From assembly GCA_958298945.1 (NCBI GenBank), contig OY282609.1, positions 61,352,220 to 61,416,219 on the forward strand: a DNA stretch of 64,000 bases, written 5' to 3'. The DNA comes from Atherix ibis (taxonomy: Eukaryota; Arthropoda; Insecta; Diptera; Athericidae). Under the pieces are notes generated by a model, which saw nothing but the letters and a program-made list of their open reading frames with translations, was not told the origin of the DNA and made no database searches. Positions 1-10,574 of the stretch are shown here, in pieces (positions within the stretch are counted from its first letter, which is position 1; every line of letters begins with the position of its first letter). A program made the translations under genes and the position numbers.

Positions 1-2781
1 TCTCATGACTAAACATTTAACGCATGTACGTGTTAAAAAAAAAAAAAAAAAAAATTGTACAAAAAAAATGTAGAAAAATGAAAACCTGTCAAATAAATAA
101 TAAAGATTATCAGCAAAAACTTTTACGAACTCTTGCGCGCGTTCGAAAAAAGGTCCTTTGAGGAATTTTTGCCTCTATACATAAGGATGGACGATTGTAC
201 AGTATTTTTATCGACGGGATCCTAGAGCGTTATCGAGAATGCCCAGTTGTGGATAAAATTAAGCTCAATAGACTGGAAACTTAATCCGTATAGATGATGA
301 AACTCCTTACCAGGTAGTTAACAGTCGCTTCATTTATGGTCTCAAAACAAGGGTGGACCAGCCTTCGGTGTAGAGAAGACGTTAGCCCGAATTTCGAAAA
401 CATGTTCGGCGACGCAAAGACGGGACGTTTGGAGTTCGTTGACTCAGCAGGTCTAAACTCGATTTCTGGTTGCCGCATTATTTGATGAAACTCGATTTCT
501 GGTTGGATATTTGTACAAATTACAAATTTGATATAAAAAGCTCTAATATTTTAAATATTTTGGGCTTTTTTCTTCAATTTCGTTCTTAGTTAAGTTTTTA
601 TATTGACATTTATTTATAAAATACTTTGATTGAAATAACTTTCATATAACATAAATTATCTAAGATAATTAGACTTTCATATAACGTGTACATAGCTTAG
701 CTTATATTATTTCTTAAAACAAGCTAAATATAGAAATTTTACCTACTATTAGAATAGTTTCTTTTGCGTTTCGCATTCCTAATATTTGTAGTTTCTTCAC
801 GTCAAATCTATTTTTCATAAATCCTTTTGCCACCTCATTTTACTATAATTTTGTTATATAGTTTCGATTCCTCAATAGTATCCACTTGCTTTTCTCCTAC
901 ATTATTTATAATATACTTCAGCTCTTCATAATGTAATTTTACTTGTAAATACTATAATCGCATTGAAATTTCTTCGTGGTTGTTTCACATTTATTTAACA
1001 ATATAATATATATTATATTTTGGCAAAAATTTCATTAATCTTCGGCTTAAGCTCTTGAATTGCCTATTTTATTCAGTTAGTATTTATTTTTCTAGTAGCA
1101 AAACTCTATAGAAAATAATGTTTATAGTAGAAGTAGTCGTAGTAATAGTAAATATTCGAATCAACAATAAGTATTATAGAAATTTTCTGAAACATTTTCA
1201 AATAGTTCTACTATCAAACTTAGATGGCTTTTCCCCCGATATTAGAAATTATATATAGCATTGCGCACAGAAACAAAAAATACTTTAATAAATAAAATAA
1301 TAAGAGCGTAATTTCCATCAAACAGAAAATCATATCAACCAGGTTCGGATAGTGCTTCTTACCACGCATATTTCAAGTTGAACTGAATAACTGCTCGTAA
1401 GTGTATATGGGTTGTATGAAAAATTGTAGCATATATTTTTGGGGACAGTCGAATTTGAAATTTTTTGTAACGAGTAACATACAATTCAGGAAGGAAAGGA
1501 ACATTAAGGGCTTGGTGGATCATATTATTATGCATATAATAGGAAGCATCAAATTTGGAACGCCTGGTTGCCCTCGAGAGATCAATATGGGTCTTATTAC
1601 TGTATTGTATTGTATATGAACAATTATTGGCGATTATGAGTTGTCTCTAGCGTCTATTCGAAATGTAGCGATGGTTTTTGAAAAAGGACTGTACATACTG
1701 AATCTACAGTCCTAAATGTAGGTGTGATTTTTGGCAAAGGGTAGAAGTAACATAAAAACTTGTTTGTTCGTTTCCTTTTATTATACACTTGCTATACCAG
1801 TTTTGACAGGAATCAATGTGGTTTTGTAAATTGAAGGAGGCTGTATTTGAGATTTTAAACATGACAGGATGACAGTACTATTAGCATATATAGCTGTAAG
1901 GGGAGAGTTATATCGTGCTTATAAATATTATACAGGACAGGGTCAAGAATGCTACCCTGAGGGACGTCAGAGACGAAATCGAATATCTCGGAGAATTCTA
2001 CCATACTTGACAAAATTGTTCGGAGAGGTAGGCTCTAATGATGAGTCCCGGTCAAATGCATTAGATATATCTAGAAATCAGTCAAGTTAGTATTCTTTCT
2101 GCTCAAGAGAAGATGCTCCATAGTCTACAATTCGATGATTTGCCTAATGTTCAGTGCTAAATTCAAACTGATAATTTGAAATTTTGTTGTCGCACTAAAG
2201 AAAGAAGTATAGGCAATACATGATAAGTTTTATTTAGTGTATTTGTCGGTATGTTGGGTTTTGGGATCATTTTTATTAATGATAATATTCAAACCAAGGG
2301 AAAATGTGAGTTGCTATTGCTAATATATGTAATTGAAACTATCACTTTTTTAGAAGGTTGTTTTAGAATATCAAAAACGGATTCAGATCATCGCCGGGGG
2401 ATTTTTTACCAGGAAAGTATTCAACTTCATAAGGGATGAAATATTTGGGAGCAGAATTTACGCGAAAAGTCTTTATCCATTTTATCAGAGTGTGTCGTGT
2501 CAGTGATGTGCTCATGTGGTGTAAAAGTATTAACTAAAGATTTTGTAAAAATATCTGCATTTTTCTGTTAACTCTCATCAAAGTTCCCTTAAATTTACGT
2601 GTCCGTATTTTTAGTAAAGCAAGTATGTGTTCTAGTTATTCACTTATACAGCTAGTTATGGCATGAAATGCCTCGTCTATTCCATGTTTAGTTTTTAAAC
2701 ATTGTTTTACATAAATATTGCTGTCAAATTATTGCCTAAAAATTTTCCAGTTTACCTAACCATTTAATAGTCTTTTTTTTA
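1..2781. other. AT-rich non-coding stretch
   Basis: No gene or transposon end is recognised here. A run of 20 A lies at 35-54. A patch of higher GC at about 110-500 contains an 18-base direct repeat (455-472 and 488-505), but its open frames are short and match nothing I know. A 73-codon open frame at 1869-2090 is also unrecognised and has no splice or promoter context that would support it as a gene. The stretch ends at the TA target site of the first family A mariner. Confidence 0.5.
455..505. repeat. 18-base direct repeat, two copies
   Basis: The same 18 bases starting AAACTCGATTTC occur at 455-472 and 488-505, 33 bases apart. They sit in a patch of higher GC that I cannot assign to a gene or element. 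Confidence 0.6.
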
Positions 2782-2863
2782 CAAGGTGTATAAGCTTAAA
2801 TCCGCTGTTTTTCAGTCAAAGCAACACATGTTTTTTTTTCTTAGAACGCAAAACGAAATTTGT

Positions 2864-3793
2864 TCAAAGTAATTACCCTCGCTAGATACACATTTCCCCC
2901 ACCTCCCGGGTAATTACTGGATACAACGCCAAAAAAATTGCTTCATTTTCGAAGCAAACCACTTGTCAAGCCATTTTCGGACGTCTTCGTAAGAATCGAA
3001 GTGCTGCTCAGCGAGCGCGTGGCCCATCGACAAAAACAGGTGGTAGTCGGAAGGGGCCGGGTCTGGTGAATAACTGGGGTGGGGTAGCACCTCCCAGTTG
3101 AGTGTCTCCAAGTAGTGTTGGACCATTTTTGACGTGTGCAATGGTGCGTTGTCATGGAGGAAGATTAGCTTGTCATGTCTTTGTTGATAATCCGTCTTTT
3201 TTTCACGCAGAGCACGGTGCAATTTGATCAGTTGTTGGTGGTAGCGGTGGGAATTAACAGTTTCACCAGGTTTCAACATGTCATAGTAGACGATACCCTG
3301 CTGATCCCACAAAACCCGTAGCATCGTCTTCCTTCGAAAGTGATTTGGTCTTGGGGAAGATGTTTATGGTTGGCTGGGAACAACCCACGATTTCTTGCGT
3401 TTAGCATTCTCAAAATATATACACTTTTCATCGCCTGTCACAATCCGATGCAGGAACAACTTTCTTTTTGTCTGGCGAGTAAGATTTCGCATGTGTTTTG
3501 GCATCGCTCCACCTGCCTGTCGTTCAATTCATGCGGCATCCATTTTCCGATTTTTTCAATGTTCCCCATGGCACAAAGACGCATAGAAATGGCTGGTTGA
3601 GTTACACCCGATTGCTCGGCGAGCATTTTTTGCGATTGAGTATCGTCTTCGTCCAAAAGAGCCTACAATTAATGGTCCTCAACCTTCCTAGGCCAATTTC
3701 CACGATTCTTGTCCCACAAGTTAAAATTGCCGTATTTAAACTGACGAAACCAATCTTGGCACGTTGTTTCCGATAAAGCACAAAAATAGACAT
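2864..3793 (-). pseudogene. Mos1-like mariner transposase, deleted and frameshifted
   Basis: This is the remnant of a DD34D transposase, the enzyme that cuts and joins the mariner ends. The start codon is at 3793, but after five codons about 100 bases are missing, joining MSIFV to a later part of the helix-turn-helix region. The join falls at a shared GTGC. Further frameshifts follow. The last long open piece (2914-3324) keeps WDQQGIVYY, HDNAP (second Asp), PSDYHLF (third Asp) and EQHFDSYEDVRKWLD. The TGDEK motif with the first Asp is still readable near 3430. The protein closely follows the mauritiana-subfamily enzyme of about 345 residues, but the reading frame is broken and it cannot be functional. 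Confidence 0.9.
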
Positions 3794-3944
3794 GATTGCC
3801 AAAGGGAAAATTGCTGACAATGTGCACTGATTAATGTTGACAGATGTCAAACTCATAAACAAAAGTATGAAGTGCCCATGGTAGCTTAATACGCTCACTC
3901 ACGCCATCTCTGACCAAAGAGCGAATTTAAGCTTATACACCTGG

Positions 3945-3997
3945 CTTAAATTCGCTCCATCTCTGACCAAAGAGCGTATTTAAGCGTATACACCTGG
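3945..3997 (-). repeat. Duplicated 53-bp terminal unit of family A copy 1
   Basis: Read on the minus strand, the unit is CCAGGTGTATACGC, then about 25 bases, then GAGCGAATTTAAG, directly followed by a second CCAGGTGTATAAGC. The last 13 bases of the unit are an inverted copy of the inner part of the terminal repeat, so the unit can fold into a hairpin. Confidence 0.85.
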
Positions 3998-6189
3998 TAA
4001 TTCTACAAAAAGACAAGCATTTCTAATGGAGACACTACAGGAAACTACTGTAACTGCTAGATAACATAATTATTAAACCAATATGGACATATGGACAAGA
4101 AAGTTGCGATACGGCTAAGCAATCCGATTTCTGCCCTGTTCAATCCATACTATCGAAAGGGTTTCGTAATATTTTTGATACTTCTTTTAATGTACCTCAT
4201 ACTTAAATTCACCACGATTTAAATATTTCTTTCGTTTATAAACTGTGCATCTCTTGGAATTGATAAATTCAATTTTCGTCTATTATCTCATTACGTCCCC
4301 ATCTTAAATAAAACCTGTCCACTGTAGCGCTACCGTAAAGTATTCAGAAACTTTTGAAATTACAGTGGCCATGTGATCTTTAACTCATTAACGGGTAGAA
4401 TATAAGCCTGAGCGGTAGAAAAATCTCAGAGATGTTTTTAACTACAATACTTCGATCCTTCAGGTAATTAAGTTTTTGAGAAATTTTATCTCCGATAGAA
4501 GTGATAGGAAATAAGTTATTTTTGCAAAATCATTTTTATAACATTTAAATATGCATACGACGCTTTCTTATTTACGAGTAGTAAACATATGACAGTCACC
4601 TTGAATGGACAGGATGAATGTAACAAAAAATGTGCCCAAAGAAGTGCTTTTCTGTAAGTTAATTTTTTTCCATTTGTATTAAGATACAACTTGGCATATG
4701 GCATTGCTAGGTTTATCCTGCTAAAAGGTTAATAGGTTCACTTTTAAAAGCTTTTGCACGATACCACTTGTAAAATCTACTACAAAACCAAACTAAATAA
4801 AAAAGGGTGGGTGCATGACTATATTTATATACACAAAAATTTTAGGTACTCAGAGAATGGAAGTGTACCTACCCACATAGTGTAGCTGTAGAGAACAGTG
4901 CGTGTATATATTCAATTCAGTTTCTGGAACAAGTATCATAATTTATGAATGAACCCCGGAGAGTTATGGGAACAGAGCAAGAGCCTGATTGAATTGTTAT
5001 CCGTTTATAGCTATTTTGTGAGCTATATACTCGTATATATGTACATGCAATATTGTGTATGCACAGGTAAAAGGAATGAATATCAAAACCAAACATAGAG
5101 CGGGTAGTCGAAAAGGATAGCAAGCATATACTAACTCTTCATGGTATTATCCATATGCGCCCTTTTACCATCCATTAAACATTATTACGAGACAACCCAA
5201 TACTTACAATAGCACAATCAGATGTAGGAAGAGCATGAAATACTGTTCACCCATTATAGTAGTAAACTGTCTGCACAAACAAGACACAATCTGCAGCAAG
5301 GATACAGAATATTATCCGAATCGTTTATTTAGTAAACTTCCCATCGTACCAATACTAAAACTTTAACTATAAGTGTTTTTTATGGAAATAATTCTCAACA
5401 CCTTAATATGAAAGATTCTCACAATTGATTCGCATTAACTAAGTTATTTAACAAATAAACATTTCACTCAGTGTTCACTATTAGACGAAAAATTAAATAA
5501 AATTACATTTATGTACATTACGAAGGACAACCAGAAGCTTGATAAAGGTAGTGTGGAGAGCATTGAACAATTTTACTATTTTCTCTTTCAACTTTTATGA
5601 CAGTAATTTTTGCGGGTCAGTTTTTTTAATTATTTTTTTTTAGTATAAATAAATATGTGTGCGTGTTCGGTATTTGAAAGTTATTTATTGAGTCGTTCAT
5701 TTGTGTGTAACTTGGGATGAAAATAAAAAATTTGGGAAAGGTTATAATACAATATGTAATCATATCTACGTGTATACATCAAATGCTAAGCTACTTTGAT
5801 TAAACTAGCTTTAATACGGTTAATAAAAAATTGGTCTTGTGCAATATATTATAGTATTTCCCGATGGTAAAATTAAAACAGGACAGTTTTCGTAATTTTC
5901 TTCTATCGGTATGTGCGTATCTCTATTACTATGTAGTTTTCGAATAAAATCATCGTATTACCTTTAGTAAAATCAAATTACTCTACGCTAACATGATATA
6001 AAGCCGTTGGGATTTTTGGATTTTATTGATATTCACCAACCATAAATAATTTGATCGTCGATGATTTTTTCTTAGCCTCCAAACTATAAATTATATTATA
6101 ATTAAATATTGACTATAATATTTAAACAATTTATTGTTCTTTAATTTGAATAAGAACACAATTTTGAAAAATACAGACCATTACTTGTA
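3998..6189. other. AT-rich non-coding stretch
   Basis: No coding region, transposon end or RNA gene is recognised. Short open frames at 4516-4704 and 4917-5123 look like chance. One TACTCGTA octamer lies at about 5026. Confidence 0.5.
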
Positions 6190-7152
6190 CGAAGACTGTT
6201 CAAAAAGTTTCGCGGGTTACGAAATTTTGAATTTTCGCGGGTTACGTATATTCGATTTTCGATTTTTTGTGGCGTTATATTAGTACTCGTGTCTCTCACT
6301 TATGCCGACAAGTTCGGCCATTTTGAATGTTCAGTTAATTTTTGACAGCTGCTTTGCGTGCACGTGTTTTGGCTGGTCTTCGATTTTTGCTCAATTTCGA
6401 CCAAAAACAGCATTGCATTAACATTGCTAAGGAGCTGTTGGACTCTGTCCGCGATGATCCAAATTTTCTCCAGAGGGTCATAACTGGTGACGAATCACGA
6501 GTTTATGGTTATGACATGGAAACCAAAGCTCAATCATCCCAATGGAAGCTGCCGCACGAGTCAAGACCGAAAAAAGCGCACCAAGTTCGGTCGAATGTGA
6601 AGGTTTTGCTTACAGTTTTCTTTCATTATAGGGCCGTGTTGTATCATGAGTACTTTCCACAGGGTAGAACGGTCAATAAGGAATATTACCTGCAAGTTAT
6701 GCACAAGTTGCGCGAAGCAATCCGCTAGAAACGCCTGGATTTGTGGAAGAACAAAAATTGGCTCTGGCACCATGATAACGCCCTTGCTCACACATCGTTG
6801 CTTGTGCGCGAATTTTTGGCCAAAAACAACACACTAATAATGCCGCAGCCACCGTATTCCCCAGGTCTACCCCCCTCCCCCCTGTAACTTTTTATTGTTC
6901 CCAAAACTGAACAGATCTATGAAAGAACGACGCTACGCTACGATTGAGGAGATAGAGATGGCATCGAAGGAGGAGCTGAACAAGATCACAAAAAATGATT
7001 TTTTGAAGTGCTTCGAGGACTGGAAAAAACGTTGGCACAAGTATATAATATTTGGTGGGGATTACTTTGAAGGGGACAAAATAGATATTCATGAATAAAT
7101 AAATAATTTTTGAAAAAACACAAAATTCGCGATACTTTTTGAACAGACCTCA
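6190..7152 (+). mobile_element. Mariner family B copy 1, internally deleted
   Basis: The left end reads CGAAGACTGTTCAAAAAG after TA at 6188-6189. The right end reads CTTTTTGAACAGACCTCA before TA at 7153-7154. The terminal repeats match the other family B copies. At 963 bp it is about 340 bp shorter than the longest copy in the window (1309 bp at 43592). The missing part is the 5' third of the gene, joined at about 6388-6391, the same join seen in three other copies. Confidence 0.92.
6388..7098 (+). pseudogene. Family B mariner transposase lacking its DNA-binding part
   Basis: The remnant starts at LLNFDQKQH, so the N-terminal helix-turn-helix domain is gone, and no ATG opens the remaining frame. 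It reads VITGDESRVYGYD (first Asp kept), then a stop after LREAI at about 6728. HHDNALAH (second Asp kept) follows in the same reading. Near 6880 a small insertion shifts the frame, and the third catalytic motif reads PCNFLLF, so the third Asp has become Asn. The C-terminal end KCFEDWKKRWHK...GGDYFEGDKIDIHE is open to the stop at 7098. The family is DD34D mariner; I could not name the subfamily. Confidence 0.88.
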
Positions 7153-7179
7153 TATATTACTTTTATCTTTTTTAGAATT

Positions 7180-7745
7180 TATCTACTAAATTTTGTGTAA
7201 AGCTTATTGAAGCCTACGGCGAAATTCATTGTTAAGACCATGCGACTTTCGGTGATACAAAGTAGCATTTTTGCAGGACCGAGCAGTAGTGGATGGATGA
7301 AATTCAATTAGGGTGGGCATCAATATCAAAAACTGAGGAACTTGTGGAACGAGTTACTGCTCTTGTGAGATCAGATCGCCTATTAACAATAAATAGTCCT
7401 TGACAGGCTCAGCAAAAGGTTACTTTGCAATTCTTTGATATCGCAGGCTATTGAATTCTTTACCATGATAACAATCCTTGTCACACCGACTATCTTAATT
7501 ACGAGTTTTTGTTGGAATACCAGATTCCTTGGTTCTCCAATTCACTTTTTCACTTGATCTCAGTCCATGTAGCTTCTTTTGTTCCCCAAGAGCAAAATCC
7601 ACTGGAGCAGATATCATATTGATACTGACGATAACATCCAAAAGATTGTAACCGAGGAACTGAAGACAATTCCAGTTGAAGTCTTCCAGCACTAGTACGA
7701 GGAAGAGAAACAACGCCACCGCCGGGAATAAACATTGATGTATAT
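7180..7745 (+). pseudogene. Ancient mariner transposase relic
   Basis: Broken frames give a recognisable series of mariner motifs in order: KFCVK and EAYGE near 7180-7220, SKTEELVERVTALVRSDR at about 7325-7380, YHDN near 7460 (second catalytic block), SLDLSPCSFFCSP near 7550 (matches the usual SPDLAPCDFFLFP, third Asp now Ser), and NIQKIVTEELKTIPVE near 7640-7685. It is a different lineage from families A and B. Numerous stops and deletions show great age, and I found no terminal repeats. It begins only about 25 bp downstream of family B copy 1. Confidence 0.75.
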
Positions 7746-9178
7746 AGTCTTGTTACTTTTCTGCCATACCTAGTAGATGAAATTATCAGTACTCTCTCTT
7801 TTATCAATGAAGAATTTCTTTCGAAAATCCAAATATACTTTATATGAAATTTTGATATTTTTCCACTTTAGAGGTCGAAAATTTCCCATTAAAATTTCAT
7901 CAATATTAACTGATTAATTACTTAATAATACAATTTATAATAAGTAAGCTTAATTAAATTTAATTATAGTTTCTCCACTATAAATAATATTCAGAATTAA
8001 TTTATTTAACAGCATATACATATAAATACAATATATACGTATATCTAAAGGTACTTATTGATAGCATAAACTGTCAGAATTATTGACTAAGTTTGATTTA
8101 ATCATTTTTTGACAATGAAATCGTACCGTCGAAACAACAAATCTAAATTTTATGAATATCAATACTCGTACATTTTAATCAACAATGGTAATTATTTCGA
8201 TTGTGATCAATCAATCAATTAAATTGCTTACCAAAATTGTACTAGTCATACAATTCAACAGTGTTACCATGAAAATTACATGAAAAATCCCCAATCTCCA
8301 TGCTTATCCTCACAAAGAGTATGTAACCGAATTAAGTATAAAATTTGACTTACCCTCCCACTCCTACCACACATAATGGCTCGCTATCATCGTTCACCTT
8401 ATAACTTCCTTCATGAACAATGTATAACGATAAAGTTTATTTATTGACGAAATATGTTATACACCTGCTACTTGAATTTATGCCATATCGGTTAAGAATA
8501 CAAAAATACAACAATTCGACTTTTATTTATATTTTTCATTAATTTCCATAACTATACTGATTCTGTGAGCATATTAATGTTCCGATTATTCCGTAAAGAC
8601 GTATTTGTTTCCAAATAAAATGACGCGAAAAAAACTTCCAAATTATTTCTTTGAATAAACATACCGACATTTACATATAAAATGGATTAAGATTACAATA
8701 TTTGTATGGGAAATAGTTTGAAGAGTGTAACGAAAGTGTTTGTTCGTTAAGATTGATTTGTTATGAAGATCCACAACACTAACGAAAGGTGGTATTAACT
8801 CAATATATTCTAAGTACACCATATTAGAAACAAGCAAACATTTGCCTTTAATACAATATATTTTAAGGACTTCATATTTAGTAGACATTTTAAGTGTAAT
8901 TTTTGGAAGTTATTTGAAGAAAATATTCAATAAAACTATAAAAAATCTACAATTTTTATAATATTTCTTCTTCGATTAAAAATGTTAAATTTAATTTGTA
9001 ACTTTCTATAATAATAACTGATCACAATATAAAAACATTGAAATTACAAAATTTTCAGGAAACTTGTGTAAAAAAATGGCCAACAAAAGAAGGAGGAGAA
9101 AAATATGTAAAGAATTTACGGACACGGACGATAGAGGTTAGAACCATTGAGTAGCAAGGAGTGGCTGTTTCTTATATA
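7746..9178. other. AT-rich non-coding stretch
   Basis: Nothing recognisable apart from low-complexity A/T tracts and one TACTCGTA octamer at about 8163. The 81-codon frame at 8643-8888 (minus) resembles no family I know. Confidence 0.5.
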
Positions 9179-9954
9179 CGAGGTCTGTTCAAAAAGTATC
9201 GCGAATTTAAAAAAAATTATTTATTTATTCATGAACATCTATTTTGTCCCCTTCACAGTAATCCCCACCAGATATTCAATCCTCGAAGCACTTCAAAAAA
9301 TCATTTTTTGTGATCTTGTTCAGCTCCTCCTTCGATGCCATCTTTATCTCCTCAATCGTAGCGTAACGTCATCCTTTCATGGGGCTCTTCAGTTTCGGGA
9401 ACAAGAAAAAGTCACAGGGGGCCAGATCTGGGGAACGCATTATCAGTGTGTTGTTTTTGGCTAAAAATGGCAAAAGCCAATTTTTGTTCTTCCACAAATC
9501 GGGGTGTTTCTGGCGGATTGCTTCACGCAACTTGCGCATAACTTGCAGGTAATATTCCTTATTGACCGTTCTACCCTGTGGTAAGAACTCATGATGCACC
9601 ACGGCCCGATAATCGAAGAAAACTGTAAGCAAAACCTTCACATTCGACCGAACTTGGCGCTTTTTTCAGTCTTGGCTCGTGCGGCAGGTTCCATTGTGAT
9701 GATTGGGCTTTGGTTTCCACGTCATAAACATAAACTCATAATTCGTCAGCAGTTATGACCCTGTCGAGGCAAAAATCGAAGACGAGCAAAAACACGTGCA
9801 AGAAAAACAGCTGTCAAAAATTAATTGAACATTCAAAATGGCCTAACTTGTCGACATAAGTGAAAAACATGAGTACCAACATAACGCCACAAAAAATCGA
9901 AAATACGTAACCCGCGGAAATCCAAAATTCGCGCTACTTTTTGAACAGACCTCG
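9179..9954 (-). mobile_element. Mariner family B copy 2, doubly deleted
   Basis: The ends CGAGGTCTGTTCAAAAAG and CTTTTTGAACAGACCTCG lie between TA at 9177-9178 and 9955-9956. At 776 bp it is the shortest complete-ended family B copy. It lacks the N-terminal part of the gene plus the next block (join at about 9764) and lacks the second catalytic block (join near 9465). The second deletion is identical to one in the copy at 19756. Confidence 0.92.
9225..9764 (-). pseudogene. Family B transposase remnant, second catalytic Asp deleted
   Basis: The frame at 9369-9641 reads MKVLLTVFFDYRAVV, then PQGRTVNKEYYLQVMRK, then KNKNWLLPFLAKNNT. The HHDNAPAH block that should follow WLL is missing, taking the second catalytic Asp with it. 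The third block APCDFFLFPKLKSPMKG is intact. The C-terminal region down to the HE-stop at 9225 is still recognisable but frameshifted. The loss of HDN alone makes the protein inactive as a transposase. Confidence 0.88.
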
Positions 9955-10351
9955 TATGTAGATCACATTTTGACTACTTTTATTATGAAGATCCCTCAGT
10001 GGTACTGGCAAATACATTTTTGGTAAAATATTCCTTAAGCCTTTTTGAATAATTTTTCACCAAAATATTTAATTATGTATCTAGATATAAATTGAAAACA
10101 AAATTATGCATTCATAATTGAATACAGCGCGGATTATTCGCAATTGACCATATTTTGAACACGTTTAAAAGTTCCAAGGTATTTCTGCATCTTGTGCTAT
10201 TATGCAGACTCTCTCTAGAAGTTTTGCAGGCACACGGATACACAAATTCAGAATTTCATAATTACGAATGGTTTTTGATTTTCCATTTTAGATTATGATA
10301 GTGTATGATAAATTGAAAAAAATAAACTGAAATTACAGATGATTTCTTTAA
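9955..10351. other. AT-rich spacer, nothing recognised
   Basis: About 400 bp between a family B and a family A mariner. No open frame, repeat or transposon end is apparent. Confidence 0.5.
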
Positions 10352-10404
10352 TTAAATGTATAAGCTTAAATACGCTCTTTGGTCAGAGATGGAGCGAATT
10401 TAAG
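10352..10404 (+). repeat. Duplicated 53-bp terminal unit of family A copy 2
   Basis: The inner sequence GCTCTTTGGTCAGAGATGG and the inverted tail GAGCGAATTTAAG match unit 1 of the copy at 3945-3997. The other five family A copies read GTTTGGTCATAGATGGCG here (the copy at 15112 with a short deletion) and lack the duplication. Confidence 0.85.
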
Positions 10405-10574
10405 CCAGGTGTATAAGCTTAAATTGGCTCTTTGGTCAGAGATGGCGTGAGTGAGCGTATTAATCTACCATGGACACGCCATACTTTTTTTTATGAGTTT
10501 GGCATCTGTTAACATTAATCAGTGCACATTGTCAGCAATTTTATACAACAACATACATTTTTCCTTTGATAATC

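Larger units (their letters stand above)
2782..3997 (-). mobile_element. Mariner family A copy 1 (Mos1-like), minus strand
   Basis: The left end reads CAAGGTGTATAAGC and the right end TATACACCTGG, so the two ends are inverted copies. The element is flanked by TA at 2780-2781 and 3998-3999, the usual mariner target duplication. At 1216 bp it is close to the 1.29 kb of Mos1. The 5' end of the element (right side in the window) carries a 53-bp duplication: the inverted repeat at 3945-3997 is followed inward by a second copy starting at 3944. The same duplication is present in the copy at 10352. Confidence 0.93.

Noticed and set aside
1869..2090. 73-codon open frame with many charged residues
   Set aside because: It does not match a protein family I know in any frame, and the neighbouring sequence gives no exon signals.
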